A DNA stretch of 64,000 nucleotides, taken from contig VXAY01002221.1 of the NCBI GenBank assembly GCA_013399855.1, positions 62,001 through 126,000 of the forward strand. The letters are read 5' to 3'. Under the pieces are notes generated by a model, which saw only the letters and a list, made by a program, of their open reading frames with translations, ran no database searches and was not told the DNA's origin. This document shows positions 10,324 through 22,786 of the stretch, piece after piece. Origin of the DNA: Oxyruncus cristatus. Its lineage: Eukaryota; Chordata; Aves; Passeriformes; Cotingidae. The position numbers and the translations under genes were made by a program. The stretch's first letter is position 1, and each line of letters starts with the position of its first letter.

Positions 10324-13300
10324 GAAAGCATGACCAGACCCTGAAGAAATTTTTAAGGGAACTGGTTTCCTGCAGAATCCTGCAGAACTCTCAGCATACC
10401 ACAAGGGATTTATCAGTGAGCCCAACCTTACAGCACTCAAAAGCCTCCGAGGTGTTTTGCCACTGACCAGACTCAGACCTACCCCACATCCCCTCAGTGC
10501 GTTTGGTTGGCTCAGAATTGTCCTGGTGGGTTTCAAAGCAAGGGTGGAGTCTCTGTCAGTGAGATAAAGCAGTGCCAGCCCTGGGCAGGATGGTGGGCAC
10601 AGGGCTAGCTGTGCAGCAGGACTGGGAGTATTCTCAGGAGTCAGTTTGACAAGAACACGAGCATGTTTCAGCTTGACAACACAAGAGAATATTGATGCCA
10701 AGATTTCCTTCTGTATATTTTTTTCGTAACACACTGCAGGAGTCAGTGTTTTGACTATCTCTCTTTGTATTTCTCCTTATTTGTTTGGTGTGTTTAATCA
10801 AAGATCCTAAAGAAACTGAAATGGCAAGAGGACAGCAAATATTTTTTTTTTTTGTAAACATTATTGTAATCTATTTCCAGAATGTACCCACTTTCAAAAT
10901 CTAATATTTTAAGGACAATTATTAATCAAACCTCCTACTGATATGTTTCCCTAGAACAAAGAACATTTATTTAGAGAATATGGTGTGTCATCATTTCAGT
11001 TAGTGAGTTCATAAATCATTTAAGTTGCCCTAAAAAAATTAGGATAATACAGGCTGTAACTTAATGGTTTCATGCAATCACTGAAGTAGTATAAAAGCTG
11101 TTTAACACTAATAATAGCTACATTTTTCAGTCAGCAGGGTAGACTGCCAGGATTTTCGGCATGAAATCAGGTAATTTTCATTAATTCTTTGAAGATTTTT
11201 GGTTAGTTGGGTCTTTGTTCTTTTATTTGCCCTCCCTTTTCATTTTTGTTTCTGTATCCCTGTTGGTACTATCAGTGATGTTCAAGATGTAGGGAATATC
11301 AAATGCTCATGACTTTCATAAAGGAAAAAACAATTACTAAGGGGTTTTTTTTAGGTTAAAGCAAACAAACAAACAAAAAAGGGTGTTTTTTTAATTCCTT
11401 GGATCAAATTCTTTGTGCTTTTGTTTTAACTCCTGTGATGTTATTTTATCCTACTGCTGCTGTGTCAGTAGCTATGTCCAAACAGAATGGCTTTCAGGTT
11501 TTTCTTTGTGACCTTATGTTAAGTCTATATGAGTGGCACATTACAGCTTATATAGAGAAAAATAACTGAGTAACACCGAAACTTTCTCTGTCTAGAAAGC
11601 CCGTGGTATTGATTGGAATGTGTGATTCTTTGTTTAGAGAAGTATTTGTGTCTTTTCCATGCAGAAAAAGAACAACTGACACCAAATGTACTCACTCAAG
11701 AATTTCTGCCATTTTCTGCTGCTCTCATTGACTTCAGGTCATGGTCAATATCTCGGAATCCAAATCTTAGTTGTCTTCTGCCTTGGATTGATTGATTCTA
11801 CAGGTTTTCACAGTCATTATGCTGGTTGGGAATTTTTATTGTGTAGCTACAGATTCATTCCAGCAGAGACCCTTGTGAAGAAAAGCAATACTTCAAAATA
11901 ATGTCTTGTTGCTCAATTCTCCCCAGAATCCCAATATGATTGTTATGGATAACAGTGTTCTTAAGGTCATTAATGGCTCTGTATCTCAATTCATCTTCTG
12001 ATGATCTCCATTTCTACTTTATTTATGCAGCTTGAGAAGAGAAGATATTGTTAGTGCCCAGACAGTTTGATATATACAGAGCTCTGAAAGATGCTCCCCC
12101 AGAGCCCAGCAGCAATTTAAAGTTGTGTATGCGGATCTTGTGTGCATCGCAGGGACTGCATCTGGCTTCAAGAAGGGAATGCTAATTTCTCCAGGGAAAA
12201 GCACATATAGAGGGTTTGATCATATGAGTAACATAATTTAAAATCAAAACATAAAAGACATTCTACCAAATATTCAGAAGGATCAGCAGAATCTGAGACC
12301 TGAGGAAATATAATTGATTAATTTAAAATAAATATTTGTATTTTAAATAATTCTGAATTATATTCTTTCAGTTCTTGCAATTTAGCTAATATGGATTTTT
12401 TACTTAAACCCTGACTGCTAGCAGAAGAACTGGATGCTTATTAGGAACTCAAATATAATATCAGCTTTGTCTATTGATAAATATGATTTAGTAATAGAAA
12501 ATAAACAAAGACATCATATTATTATCAAGTTCCATCTAATCGTATTTTATTTAAACTATATCTTTAGCCATTTACATACATACTGGCTACAGATTGTAAT
12601 AGCAAAACTAAAGGCTAAACATTACACAGCACAAGCAATATGATAATCTGCATCAACAAAAAAAAATGTAATCTTTTGTCTACATTTTACATATTTAACC
12701 AAACAAAACAAATTTTAAAAATAATTAATAATTTCAAGTGATTAAAAGGAAGAACTTTTAGTGCAGTCTCTTGTTAAGAAGATTTGTTCATTTCTATTTT
12801 CCTTTTGTAAAGTATCTAATGATGTTTTTGGTAGCAAACCACATGTTTTGATAAATTAGAATAAGTGGAAAACATGTAGACTGTGGTGCTTGTTCATTTA
12901 CTGATGTCTAGAAGCCAAATTTTTGTGATTACTGTGAGAATGAACCAGTGTGAATACAAATGCATGTGTGTTTATTTGGATTTCTGTGAGTATATGTACA
13001 TACACGTGTATGTATGTGTGTGCATGTGTGTGTATGTACAGATATGTGTGTATACACGCACAGAGATATTGATATGGATGAGTGCAAATAAATTACTTTC
13101 ATGCTGCCCATTTTTGCAGTGAGAAGAATATTCTTCATTAGTAAGAAAAATTTATATCTTCTGCAGTCAAGTGTCCCAACAAGAGCCTTTGACCAATATA
13201 TTAATGATGTTTGCTATGGACACTTCCTCATGAATCAGACATGAAGAAATTCATAACACTGGCAATGCCAAAAGATCTTTTCTGATTAGGTACTTGTATT

Positions 13301-14389
13301 AAAATGCCTCTGGCAGAAACATTCTGTCAGATATTGCTCCATTTTCTCATGCTTTTGGTCAACTCTAGATTACACCTTAAACTTATTCTACTTTGAACTT
13401 TAGCTGTGACTACAATAGAAGATTTCTGACAGTCTGATGCTGAAACACATTAACATGAAACTTCTTTTTCATATGGGCGCTATTATAACTTTCCTCCATT
13501 TTTCTTTATCTTTCCATATGATTTTGGATACAGTTATCATCAGTTTGTGATGATTTTTGCCTCTGCACATTCATACTGTCAATCAGAATATATCTCAGCA
13601 GTTTATCATTTCATGATATATCACTGAATATCTCACCCGTTTGGTCTTAGCAAAATGTTCTGCAGAAAGTGGCCCACAGCACATAACTTAGAATCAAAAC
13701 ATGCCCTATGTTTTCTGCTTGCTGAAAAAAAAAATTATTTTCCTGCCACAAGGCTGGATAATACCTTTTAGTCAGTGCAGAAAAGAAATAATGGAGCAAA
13801 ATGAAAGACTTCACATTACAGATGCCTGGCAAAGACACACTTGTTATTTACACTTTGGCTGTTACCAGCTCTTGAAAATCAGGGACCACTCTATCTCTGT
13901 AACAACAATATTGTGCAAAAATGACACGACCTCTGAATTAGTCTTGTGGGGTATTAAACTCACTGTCTCAGATGAAGTAATCCACTGTGGTTAACGTAGA
14001 GGGTCTGAACTGACGGAAATTTCTGGGCCTAGATTAGCATGAAATAGTATGTTGATCTTCATTGTAAATTGACAGGCTTACATGGAGGAAAATATATAAA
14101 AGTATAAATGTGTCCACTGTGGACTTGATGCTGAGACTAATCCAGCAAAAGGATTAGGATTTTGGATTTATTTAACTCCTTTCTGACATAGAGTGATGAC
14201 GGTTTTGTCCCTGATAGCAAATGGTGGAATTTGGAACAGTAGTATGGAGATGTAATTCTCCTGCTGTGAAATGAGGAACAGTCACGCTCCTCACAGGCAG
14301 AAGCAGAAGGTGGCCTTCACGACCAATATGTTCAAGGACTACACATTTGCTTTCTATGAGATATCCAACTACTACTGAGTGCAGTACAA
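10324..14389 (+). other. BRINP3: BRINP3 intron without exons; AT-rich island
   Basis: No coding region supported. The long minus-strand open frame near 10234-10734 is partly CR1 in reverse and has no similarity. About 12290-12780 is extremely AT-rich. A degenerate TG/TATG microsatellite lies at 12961-13062. Otherwise no repeat is recognised. Confidence 0.5.
12961..13062. repeat. Imperfect (TG)n / (TATG)n microsatellite
   Basis: Alternating pyrimidine-purine tract of TGTG, TATG and CATG steps with interruptions. Short open frames on both strands here are low-complexity artefacts. Such tracts can adopt Z-DNA, but this one is interrupted. Confidence 0.75.
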
Positions 14390-14443
14390 AAATGTGGATC
14401 TGCTGTTGGGCAGGAAGGCTCTGCAGAGGGATCTGGACAGGCT

Positions 14444-14470
14444 GGATCCATGGGATCCATGGGATCCATG
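14444..14470 (+). repeat. GGATCCATG x 3 inside CR1
   Basis: Three perfect copies of a 9-bp unit at 14444-14452, 14453-14461 and 14462-14470. They lie where other CR1 copies have a single such word, so this is an in-frame slippage expansion. Confidence 0.85.
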
Positions 14471-14842
14471 GGCCGAGGTCAGTCTTGTAAGGGTCAACAA
14501 GGCCAAGTGCCAGGTCCTGCCCTTGGGTCACAACAATCCCCTGCAGATCCAGGCTGGGGCAGAGGGGCTGGGAAGTGCCCGGTGGGAAAGGCCCTGGGGG
14601 TGCTGGTGCCAGGGCTGGACACGATCCCAGGGGTGCCCAGGGGGGCAGGAGGCCAATGGCCCCTGGGCTGTCCCAGCCATGGGGTGTCACAGCCCCAGGG
14701 CAGTGCCCGCCCTGTGCTGGGCACGGCTGAGGCCCCTCCAGGGCTGTGTCCAGGGCTGGGCCCTCAACAAGAGACACCCGGAGGGGCTGGAGCGTGTGCA
14801 GGGAAGGGAACGGAGCTGGGAAGGGGCTGGAGCAGCAGGAGC

Positions 14843-14919
14843 NNNNNNNNNNNNNNNNNNNNNNNNNNNNNNNNNNNNNNNNNNNNNNNNNNNNNNNNNN
14901 NNNNNNNNNNNNNNNNNNN
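14843..14919. other. Assembly gap (77 N)
   Basis: A run of 77 undetermined bases in the middle of a CR1 copy, so repeat content probably caused the break. The open frames reported across it are not real. Confidence 0.99.
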
Positions 14920-15118
14920 TTCTTCACCAAAAGGGTGGTCAGGCCGTGACACCGTTGCACAGGACAGGGGTGGAGTCCCCGTCCTTGGAGGCGCTCACAC
15001 CATTTGTGGATGTGGCACTTGAGGACAGGGGTCAGTGGTGGCCTTGGCAGTGTGGGAAGAGTGTTGGACTCAATGAGTTTAGAGGTCTTTTCCAATCTAG
15101 TCTATGATTCCATGATTT

Positions 15119-17994
15119 CTCCAAGGTATTTCCAGGTTATTTGAACACCTTTTCATACTAAATAATATTTTAAACAACTAGTTTCACTTAACTCAGTGGT
15201 TATAATTTACTTCTTGCTAAAAGAAATAAAACTTTGGACAATATGTGTGAATACACATGTTCAAATTTTGGAACCCATCTTGAGGCAGACAGGATGTTAG
15301 ACACATACATTATGGTGTTCCTTGTGAAATAGCTGGTAATCATTTCTGGTTTCAACCTTTTTTTTTTGATGTTGATAAGCTTAAATTAGAAGTTCCAGAA
15401 AGAAAACAACTTCTATTATAAACACCTCCTATTTGCCAGTTTTTTATAATGTGCTCATGTCATTTCTGCTGTGTAAATCTTGCCAGGTTGGTGGTATTTG
15501 TGAAAGGATTAGGCTTATTCTGTATCTGTCTCCACTCTAGTGCCAGGGGGATTTGATGGTACAAGATGATTTTTTAATTCCAAACCTGCCAAAGCATAGA
15601 GGAACACAATCCTTGCTATCCAATAATACCCTGAAAAGCAAAGAAGTTCACCTTTGCCATTTTACTGCAGTACTTGCTCTTACTTTTTTTTTTAATTATT
15701 GTTTATTTTTATTTTTCCCACAGCTGCAGTTTGCAATGGGCTGCAGAAGTGGGTTCCCTCCCTCAGCTATAATTAGCATTGCATTCTCTGTTTCAAGATT
15801 CCCAATCTCGAGGCCATGTTAACTATGCCTGCAACACTTCCAGTTGGTGAGGGGGCTCTTATACATTCCCTGGTTCACTGGGGAAAGGGATTGAATATTT
15901 CATGGTAGAAACTGTCCAGCTGTGCCTTTACTAAACTGGAAAGTTAATCAGACATGTCAGATGAATAGCATAAATTCGGATTTTCCAGTTATGTGTTTAG
16001 CTGGCTTTGCAGCAAGGGTGATACTCAAGTATTAAACATTCTTGTATCTCACTGTTAAAGCACAAGGCATTTTACATTTTCACATGCTTTGATTTCATGA
16101 TACTAATAAAGGTAGGGTAAGAAAGCTGGCTGTGAGTTTTATATTAATCACTAATAAAAAGTGGCTCATGTAAATTCTTCTATACACTAAGCCATCTCTT
16201 GCTGTCAATATAGGCACACTTCACCAATCAGCAGCAATAAAGGCTCTTTAATTGCATACTTTTGTTGCACATATTTCTAAGTAAGCATCTCCAAAGCATA
16301 AAAAGCATAATTAAAATCCATAATTCAACTATCTGGGTCCATTGATAGAAATATAGTCACATTTTAAATGAGCTTTAACAGTTTAACAGCTCTGTGCTTC
16401 AAAGAAAAGTAGATTAATACAAATAGCCTGCAGGGAAAGATAAAGGTTCAGATCTCAGCAATCTGAAAAACTTTGCATTTCTATGGAATCCAATTTCAGG
16501 CTGCACAAATAAAGTTAAGAGGATGAGTAAACTTGCTGCATAGAATATTTTGTTATCCTAACTATTGTTGCTTATTGAATTAAATTTGATCATTTTGCTG
16601 AAGTTCCATTTTTGCTTCATTCCTCATGATACAAATATATTCTGGCTTTGATGTTCTCTAAATGTCAGTGAAGCTAATGCCATATCAATTAAATATGCTG
16701 TTCAAGTACTATTTTTTTCACTAGTCAATCACTGAAATTTTCTGTACTGCTTAGCATTAGCAGTCAAAACCAGATTTTTGAAAGAACCTCGTATTTTCAA
16801 AAGACTTTAGTCTTTGGTGTGCCATTTATTTGTTTAGGTACCTAAGGACAGCAGTGACTGTACTGAAGAAAGTGGCTTAGCAGCTTCACATTAATAACTA
16901 GGATGGTTCCACTGTCATTAGTGGAAAATCGTGTGAACAGTTGATATTTTTAACCAGATTATACCCCCTGGTTTGGATCAGTAGATTCAGATCCTGATTG
17001 CAAAAGCTTTGAGAAAGAGAATGAAAGAGGAACAAAATAAATAATGATGCGAGGCTATAAAAATAAAAGCAAAAAGCTCAGTCTAACAGGAGGAAACCTT
17101 GATGATTTGGTGAGTTAGAAAAATGTAATACATGGGGATGAATTACTCACAGGAGGTGAGAAAGCACTATGGATGTGATGATGAGGGAGCACAGAAAGGA
17201 TTTGCAGAACAGCAGAATTGATACAGAACAAAGAAATCAGAGGTCCTTAAATTGAAGTGGGGAAAAAATTACTGGTGACAAGCTCAGATAATAGATCTGT
17301 GATTGAATTCAAAAGGGTTTTTTGCTGTATGTCTTTGCATAATATTGGTTCAACAAAATTTTATATGCTTGTGTCATCCTGCCTTGAGTAAATTTTGCCC
17401 CCTGTTGTGGCAGCGAATGACACTATATAGCTCATCTAAACACAAACAGTTTTCTTTTATAAATTCATAAAATATTACTTTCTGTGTTGCCATTAACCAC
17501 CTTTTGCTGTGGAATTAGGAGATAACATTTCTCTCCACTTTTCCTAATGCTCTGAGCCCTTGGTGTTGGCTTCTGACAGTGGCACTGGCAGTGACCTACT
17601 TGGCTTCCTTGCAAAGACATGTCAGTGTCTGATGTGGAACAAAGTAGGATCCCTCTTCATTTTGGTTTCTAATGGCACACTCTACATTTGAACAGCTAGT
17701 ATTGCAAATTAACTGCTCTTCAAAGACATGAACTCAGAGTTATTATAGGTTTTATTATTATATTATCTATTACAGTAATTATGGTTTGTACTTATTTAAA
17801 AAAGACCAATCAAAAACATTTCAGTTGTGTGATGATGTGTTTGGTTGCTTACTTTCTTCTTGGGACTAGTTTATTTCTTAAGCATTCTGGACATGTTAAG
17901 AAGTGTTTTGGACAGGAGAGAAATCTTTTGGCTGAAATTCTACTGTTATCTGCTTAGCAAATCTGTGCCTCCTTTATTTCCCCGTTATAGATAG
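15119..17994 (+). other. BRINP3: BRINP3 intron, repeat-poor AT-rich block
   Basis: No CR1 or LTR fragment and no coding region recognised over about 2.9 kb. From about 16180 to 16800 the sequence is dense in TAATT/ATTA-type and ATTGCAT-type words, the texture often seen in conserved non-coding elements of developmental genes. This is an impression only; a multi-species alignment would decide. Confidence 0.45.
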
Positions 17995-18203
17995 ATCCTC
18001 GGAAAAATTTTTTCACTGAGAGGGTTGTAAAGTATTGGCACAGGTTGCCCAGGGAAATGGTGGAGTCATCAGCCCTGGAAGGGTTTAAAAAACATTAGGT
18101 GTGGATCTTAGAGACATGGTTTATTGGTGCACTTGGCAGTGTTGTTAATGGCCAGACTCAACGATCTCAGGGGTTTTCCAACGAATGGTTCCATGATTCT
18201 CTG
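17995..18203 (+). mobile_element. CR1 LINE 3' fragment
   Basis: Matches the end of CR1: a TTTTTCACTGAGAGGGTTGT block, GCACAGGTTGCCCAGGGAA, a TGGAGTCATC...CCTGGAAGGGTT block, and CTCAACGATCTCAGGGG, ending in TTCCATGATTCTCTG. It is moderately diverged. Confidence 0.88.
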
Positions 18204-18835
18204 TTTTAGGGGCAGTGGTCTGTAGTGCATCCCCTACCTAGGATGTAAGGGAGTGTTCTGCATTAACAGTGCAGGGACACAGAGGTAGGAAAAAGCCCTG
18301 CACGTCTTTCTCCATTCTCTAGAAGAAATTGCCATATGGGAAAGAGGGACTAGACAGTGATTGTTTAGCTTTTAGTTTTTGGCAAGTGGGTTCCAGAGCT
18401 AGATTCAGCAGGGTTAGTTACAGATGAGACTGTGGCCTGATTGGGGATCGCACAGTCAAATGTCCCTAAGTGGTACATTTTTCTTCTGCTAAAACCACTG
18501 CTTGGTTGTAATAGTCATTAAAAAGTCAATCTCTGTTTCCATACTGAATAAAAGTGAATTGGCCTATTCCTTTCATGGGTACTCATCTGTAAATTAGATT
18601 AGAGCTGAATTCGTAGCCCAGCTAAATAACTGGGTGCATTAATGGCAACTTTGTGCTTGCCTGACACTGGAGCATAAGCAGATAAAGGAACCCTGTGCTC
18701 TCTGCACAGAATATGTCTCGTGAGGCTAATGGGGGCCATAAACCAAGTGCTCTGCCAACCTGCTACACCTTTTTAACTAAGACAAATCAGTCAGAAAAGA
18801 TTTACCTTGAGCTTTCTTAGAATGAATTTTGTAGG

Positions 18836-19562
18836 TCATAGAATCACAGAATCATAGAATCAGACGGGTTGGAAAGGACCTTGGAGATCATCAAGTCCAA
18901 CCCTTGATCCAACCCCACTGTTCCAGCACCTCAATATCCCTCCTGAACTGAGGGGCCCAGAACTGGACACAGCACTCCAGGTGTGGCCTCACCAGCGCCG
19001 AGTACAGGGGCAGAATCACCTCCCTGTTCCGGCTGGCCACACTGTTCCTGATACAGGCCAGGATCCATTGGCNGAACTGGACACAGCACTCCAGGAGTGG
19101 CCTCACCAGCACCGAGTACAGGGGCAGAATCACCTCCTTGTTCCGGCTGGCCACACTGTTCCTGATACAGGCCAGGATCCATTGGCCTTCTTGGCCCCCT
19201 GAGCACACTCTGGCTCATGTTCAGCTTCCTGTCAATCAGCACCCCCAGATCCCTTCCTGCCTGGCTGCTCTCCAGCCACTCTGTCCCCAGCCTGTAGCGC
19301 TGCAGGGGGTTGTTGTGGCCAAAGTGCAGGACCCGGCACTTGGCCTTGTTGAACCTCATCCCATTGGAATCAGCCCAGCTCTCCAGTCTGTCCAGGTCCC
19401 TCTGCAGAGCTCTCCTGCCTTCCAGCAGATCGACACTCCCCCCCAGCTTGGTGTCATCTGCAAATTTACTAATAGTGCACTCTATCCCTTCATCTAAATC
19501 ATCAATAAATATATTAAAGGTCAGTTCCTTTTGGGGAGAGCAGAACTGAGGTGTCCCAGAAT
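18836..19562 (-). mobile_element. CR1 LINE, reverse-transcriptase end and 3' UTR
   Basis: Read on the minus strand from 19562 this gives a degenerate GTPQ motif, [14 protein letters not shown], the RT active-site block [12 protein letters not shown], and [15 protein letters not shown]. The [12 protein letters not shown] block, a [15 protein letters not shown] stretch and [13 protein letters not shown] follow, ending in an ATTCTATGATT tail at about 18836. It is 5'-truncated. Part of it appears twice around a single N at 19073, which breaks the ORF and looks like an assembly or haplotype fault. Confidence 0.93.
18960..19186 (-). repeat. 113-bp near-identical tandem pair around a single N
   Basis: 18960-19072 and 19074-19186 are both 113 bp. 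They start at GAACTGGACACAGC, end at GGATCCATTGGC and differ at only about three bases. The single N at 19073 separates them exactly. Confidence 0.95.
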
Positions 19563-21778
19563 TTTGCTAAGAAAATGTGAGGAAAAGCAGTAGCTTTGTT
19601 GGATTTCTGTGAGGTTGGTGCTGTGCTGGGGACTAACCAGATCAAACAGAAATGCTGGTCAATTCAATCAAGCTTAGAGGTGTAACTTTATTCTTTCAAG
19701 ATAGTGTTCTTTCACTGTTTATTGACAGACTTCCATGATTTTCCCTGAGGGAAGAATGCTGGCAGCTTCCCAATCATGATATTTTATAATGTACTTGTTC
19801 TGAACTTTGTTTGCTCCTTTAATTTGAGTGTTATGACATACATGTGTGTGTATCTGTGTACACATACATAAAACTTTTCATCACGCCCTTGTAGGATACT
19901 TTATGAGGGCTTTGAGAGCATCCTACCTTCATATTGACTGTTTCCTTGGATAAAGGTGAAAAAGCTCTGGACTCTCTGAAATGATCTGATATTTCTGCAG
20001 TACCCTTAGAGCGAAGCCTCTATGCATGTGTTCACATCACATGTTTGTGTGTGCACATGGCTGTAAAGAAAAGCAGTTTTGAGGGATGCTTTACATGAAC
20101 TCAGACCAGAGACTCAGGCTCCATTCAATCACTGTGACAACACCAAGAGCATATTAAGCAAAAACCAGTGAAGTGTGAACTTACTTTGGAAAGTTACTGC
20201 TCTGGAAACATCTCAGCAAACAGTATTGATTCCCATCTGTTTCATCCCTTTGCTTCAAACAGGACACGTAGAAGGAAAATACACTTTGTCATATCAGAGA
20301 CTGGTACTCAGATGTCCCCTCATCTAAAAAGTGAATGGAATGGTCAACCTGCAGATTTTTTGTGTGTTTGTCTGTTCTCAGTCTCCAAAACTGTTTTGCA
20401 AAGCATAGGGGGTCATTAGCCAGACTAAAGAACTCTTCAACATTAATTCATAAGTACCCTCAGCTACTCTAAAGCATTTCCTCCAAAAAACTGATGCCAA
20501 AAATTGTGCCAATGCCACAGCTTTGTTGAACCGCTTCAGGTACTGTCAGGACTGACATTTGCTTTGGAAATCTGGAATAAACATAATCAGTTGCCTGACT
20601 GCCATCTCTCCCTTTATGGAACAGGCTATAATACTATGAATACTCTAATTCAGAATGTCAAATATTCAATGCTGATAATTCCAGTGGTTATAGAGCTTTT
20701 CCCCAGTGTCTTTCTGCCATTTAAAAGTAAAATTATACTAACAAAATGCTGAAATAAATGTATTAACATTTCTCTTGAGTTCATTAGGTTACTTCAAGTA
20801 AAGAGTTGAGGAGAGGGAATAGTCACTATATACCCAAAACTTCAGAAGTGGTGCTGCTGTAACTTGTTATCCTCCCCCAAATCCCTAGATATAGATACTT
20901 CTCTGCAACCATCTGGATGCAGCTTCCTAGAGGTTTTTATAAAACACACTTTCACCTCACAGTTGAATTTAAATATAGCCTCTCTGTTGCCGGCTTGCAG
21001 GATAAGTGTCATTTCCCTGTAACAGTCAGCATATGGCGCTTGGCGAGGGAGAAAGGAAATTGAAGTTGAAGCCAAGTTGTCAGGAAGCTACAAGCATGTC
21101 TCTGAGATAAACTGCAGAGTTCCTTCAGTGCTCTGGGACTTCTTTCTCACCTACCAGTATTGTGGTATTTGTATCTATATTTGACACTTTTAGAGTGGTC
21201 ACAGGGTATCCTTGGAGTGGAAAGAAAAAATTATTCAAACACTCCAGTGTGTTGGCATATGGAATTAAAAAGAGGTTGAGACTGTTGCTGCAATTAGTGA
21301 GCAACTCTACAAACTGCAAACCTTGGATGAAAATGGAGTGTGTTGAGCAGAGGGACCCCTTCGAGCAAGGCTTATAGGTTTGCTTGCCCATCTGGCCTTT
21401 CCCAGTCACATATGCTCCAGATCTCACAAACCACTTAGCAACAACAGGTGAAAGGACAGGTTTGACCCAAGACAACCTTTGGTTTTCCATTTATCTTCTC
21501 TTCTAAAACAATATTTTTTACTGTCTGCTTCTTATACCTTTGGTTTCCTTACAGAAAGCAGAGAGAGCTAGTCCAACAGTCTTTTTCAGAAGAGATGTTG
21601 CTCTTGTAAGGGAAAGAGCATTGCCTGGCATTACTAAATCACTACATTACTGTATATCTGTTTTGCTGGATGGAGAAACCCCACAAACTCAGATGCAGCC
21701 ACCCAACCTTCCTGTTATGCATATAAAGTTCCCTGAAAGCATCTTGAGCCTTAAACCTGCTTTGGGTGGGGAAAACTG
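19563..21778 (+). other. BRINP3: BRINP3 intron, no feature
   Basis: No exon, CR1 or LTR recognised. Short TG-rich patches occur near 19838-19870 and 20030-20060. Open frames here (for example 20168-20419 and 21125-21490) have no family similarity. Confidence 0.5.
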
Positions 21779-22275
21779 CACTGATGGATGAGATTTAAAC
21801 ATCACACAGAGTCCCAGAACGGGTCAGGCTGGGAGGGCCCACAGTGGGTCATCCGGTCCCACCTTCCTGCTCCAGCAGGGCCATTCCAGAGCACATGGCA
21901 CAGAATATCCCTGGAATATTCTGGAATATGCCCAGGGAGGAGCCTCCAGCCTCTCCCTGGGCAGCCTGAGCAGTGCTGCGTCACTGCCCAGCCAAGAAGT
22001 TCTTCCTCCTGTGCGGGGGGAACTTGCTGGGCATCAGTTCCTGCCCCTTGCTCTTGTGCCATTGCGGGGCCCCCCCAAGCAGAGCCTGCTCCATCCTCTG
22101 CCCCCTCCCTGCAGCCCCTGCCACACCCTGGGCAGGGCCCCTCTCAGGCTCTGCTCTGGAGGCTGAACAGCCCCAGCTCCCTCAGCCTTTGCTGCTCCCA
22201 GAGCTGCTCCATCCCCGGGGCATCTCCGCAGCCTGCGCCGGCCCCGCTCCAGGAGCTCCATCTCCCACATCAAGT
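21779..22275 (-). mobile_element. GC-rich CR1 LINE fragment
   Basis: Read on the minus strand this is the CR1 tail of the type with GGGTCAGGCTGGGAGGG, CACAGTGGGTCATC, a CCTGCTCCAGCAGGG block, AAGAAGTTCTTCCTCC and AGGCTGAACAGCCCCAGCTCC in plus-strand order. The first about 27 bp (21779-21805) are not standard CR1 tail but recur in front of the copy at 24584. Long open frames on both strands here are CR1 in the wrong frame. Confidence 0.85.
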
Positions 22276-22628
22276 CTCTTAGGGCCTGATCAACAAAATG
22301 TGCCAGTTCCTAACGCCACAACTTGTTATGTCCACAGCTACACAACATTTACTTGTGTTTCTAGTTTCAATATGTTTATCTCTCCTTAAAGTTAGATTAG
22401 GCCTTGTAGAATGTGTCAGACAAGCAGCCTGTAGCAATGCTGTATTTTGAAATTTTTGTATATTCTCAGAGCCAGTTATAGCTCTGGCAACAGTAATGAA
22501 ATTTTTGCTGGTCTCATGCCATGCTGAAAAGCAGCAGTTCTGATTCAGCAGTAACCACAAAAAGAGATGGTGTACTGCAGTTTTAAGGTACTTTTATTAG
22601 TGATCTACATTGTGTAGGTTGGATGAAA

Positions 22629-22786
22629 CAGATTGCCCAGAGAAGCTGTGGCTGCCCGATCCCTGGAAGTGTCCAAGGCCAGGTTGGACGGGGCTTGGAG
22701 CAACCTGGGCTGGTGGAAGGTGTCCCTGCCCATGGCAGGGGGTGGCACTGGATGAGCTTTAATGTCCCTTTCAACCCAAACTACTG
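22629..22786 (+). mobile_element. CR1 LINE 3' fragment
   Basis: GATTGCCCAGAGAAGCTGTG, the CCTGGAAGTGTCCAAGGCCA block, TTGGAGCAACCTGGGC, CATGGCAGGGGGTGGCACTG and TTTCAACCCAAACTA are in CR1 order. The same subfamily is seen at 40230 and 57815. Confidence 0.92.

Larger units (their letters stand above)
14390..15118 (+). mobile_element. CR1 LINE, 3' part of ORF2 and 3' end, with assembly gap
   Basis: In translation the segment from 14394 shows the CR1 reverse-transcriptase downstream block: a [16 protein letters not shown] stretch, then VNKAKCQVLPLGHNNPLQ. After the gap (14843-14919) come TKRVV and the usual 3' end with an ATTCCATGATT-type tail at about 15118. The copy is GC-rich and relatively well preserved. 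A GGATCCATG triplet expansion at 14444-14470 has inserted a WDPWDPWDPW run. The ORF is frameshifted and not functional. Confidence 0.88.

Noticed and set aside
10234..10734. 166-codon minus-strand ORF
   Set aside because: Its C-terminal part is CR1 3' UTR read backwards; the rest has no similarity or coding signature.
12883..13138. Cysteine/valine-rich and histidine/threonine-rich small ORFs
   Set aside because: They are translations of the TG/TATG microsatellite.
14172..15107. Long ORFs on both strands (307 and 242 codons)
   Set aside because: They cross the N gap and read CR1 sequence, partly in the wrong strand or frame.
21788..22389. Proline- and serine-rich ORFs on the plus strand (164 and 138 codons)
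   Set aside because: They are antisense readings of a GC-rich CR1 fragment; the proline bias comes from base composition.
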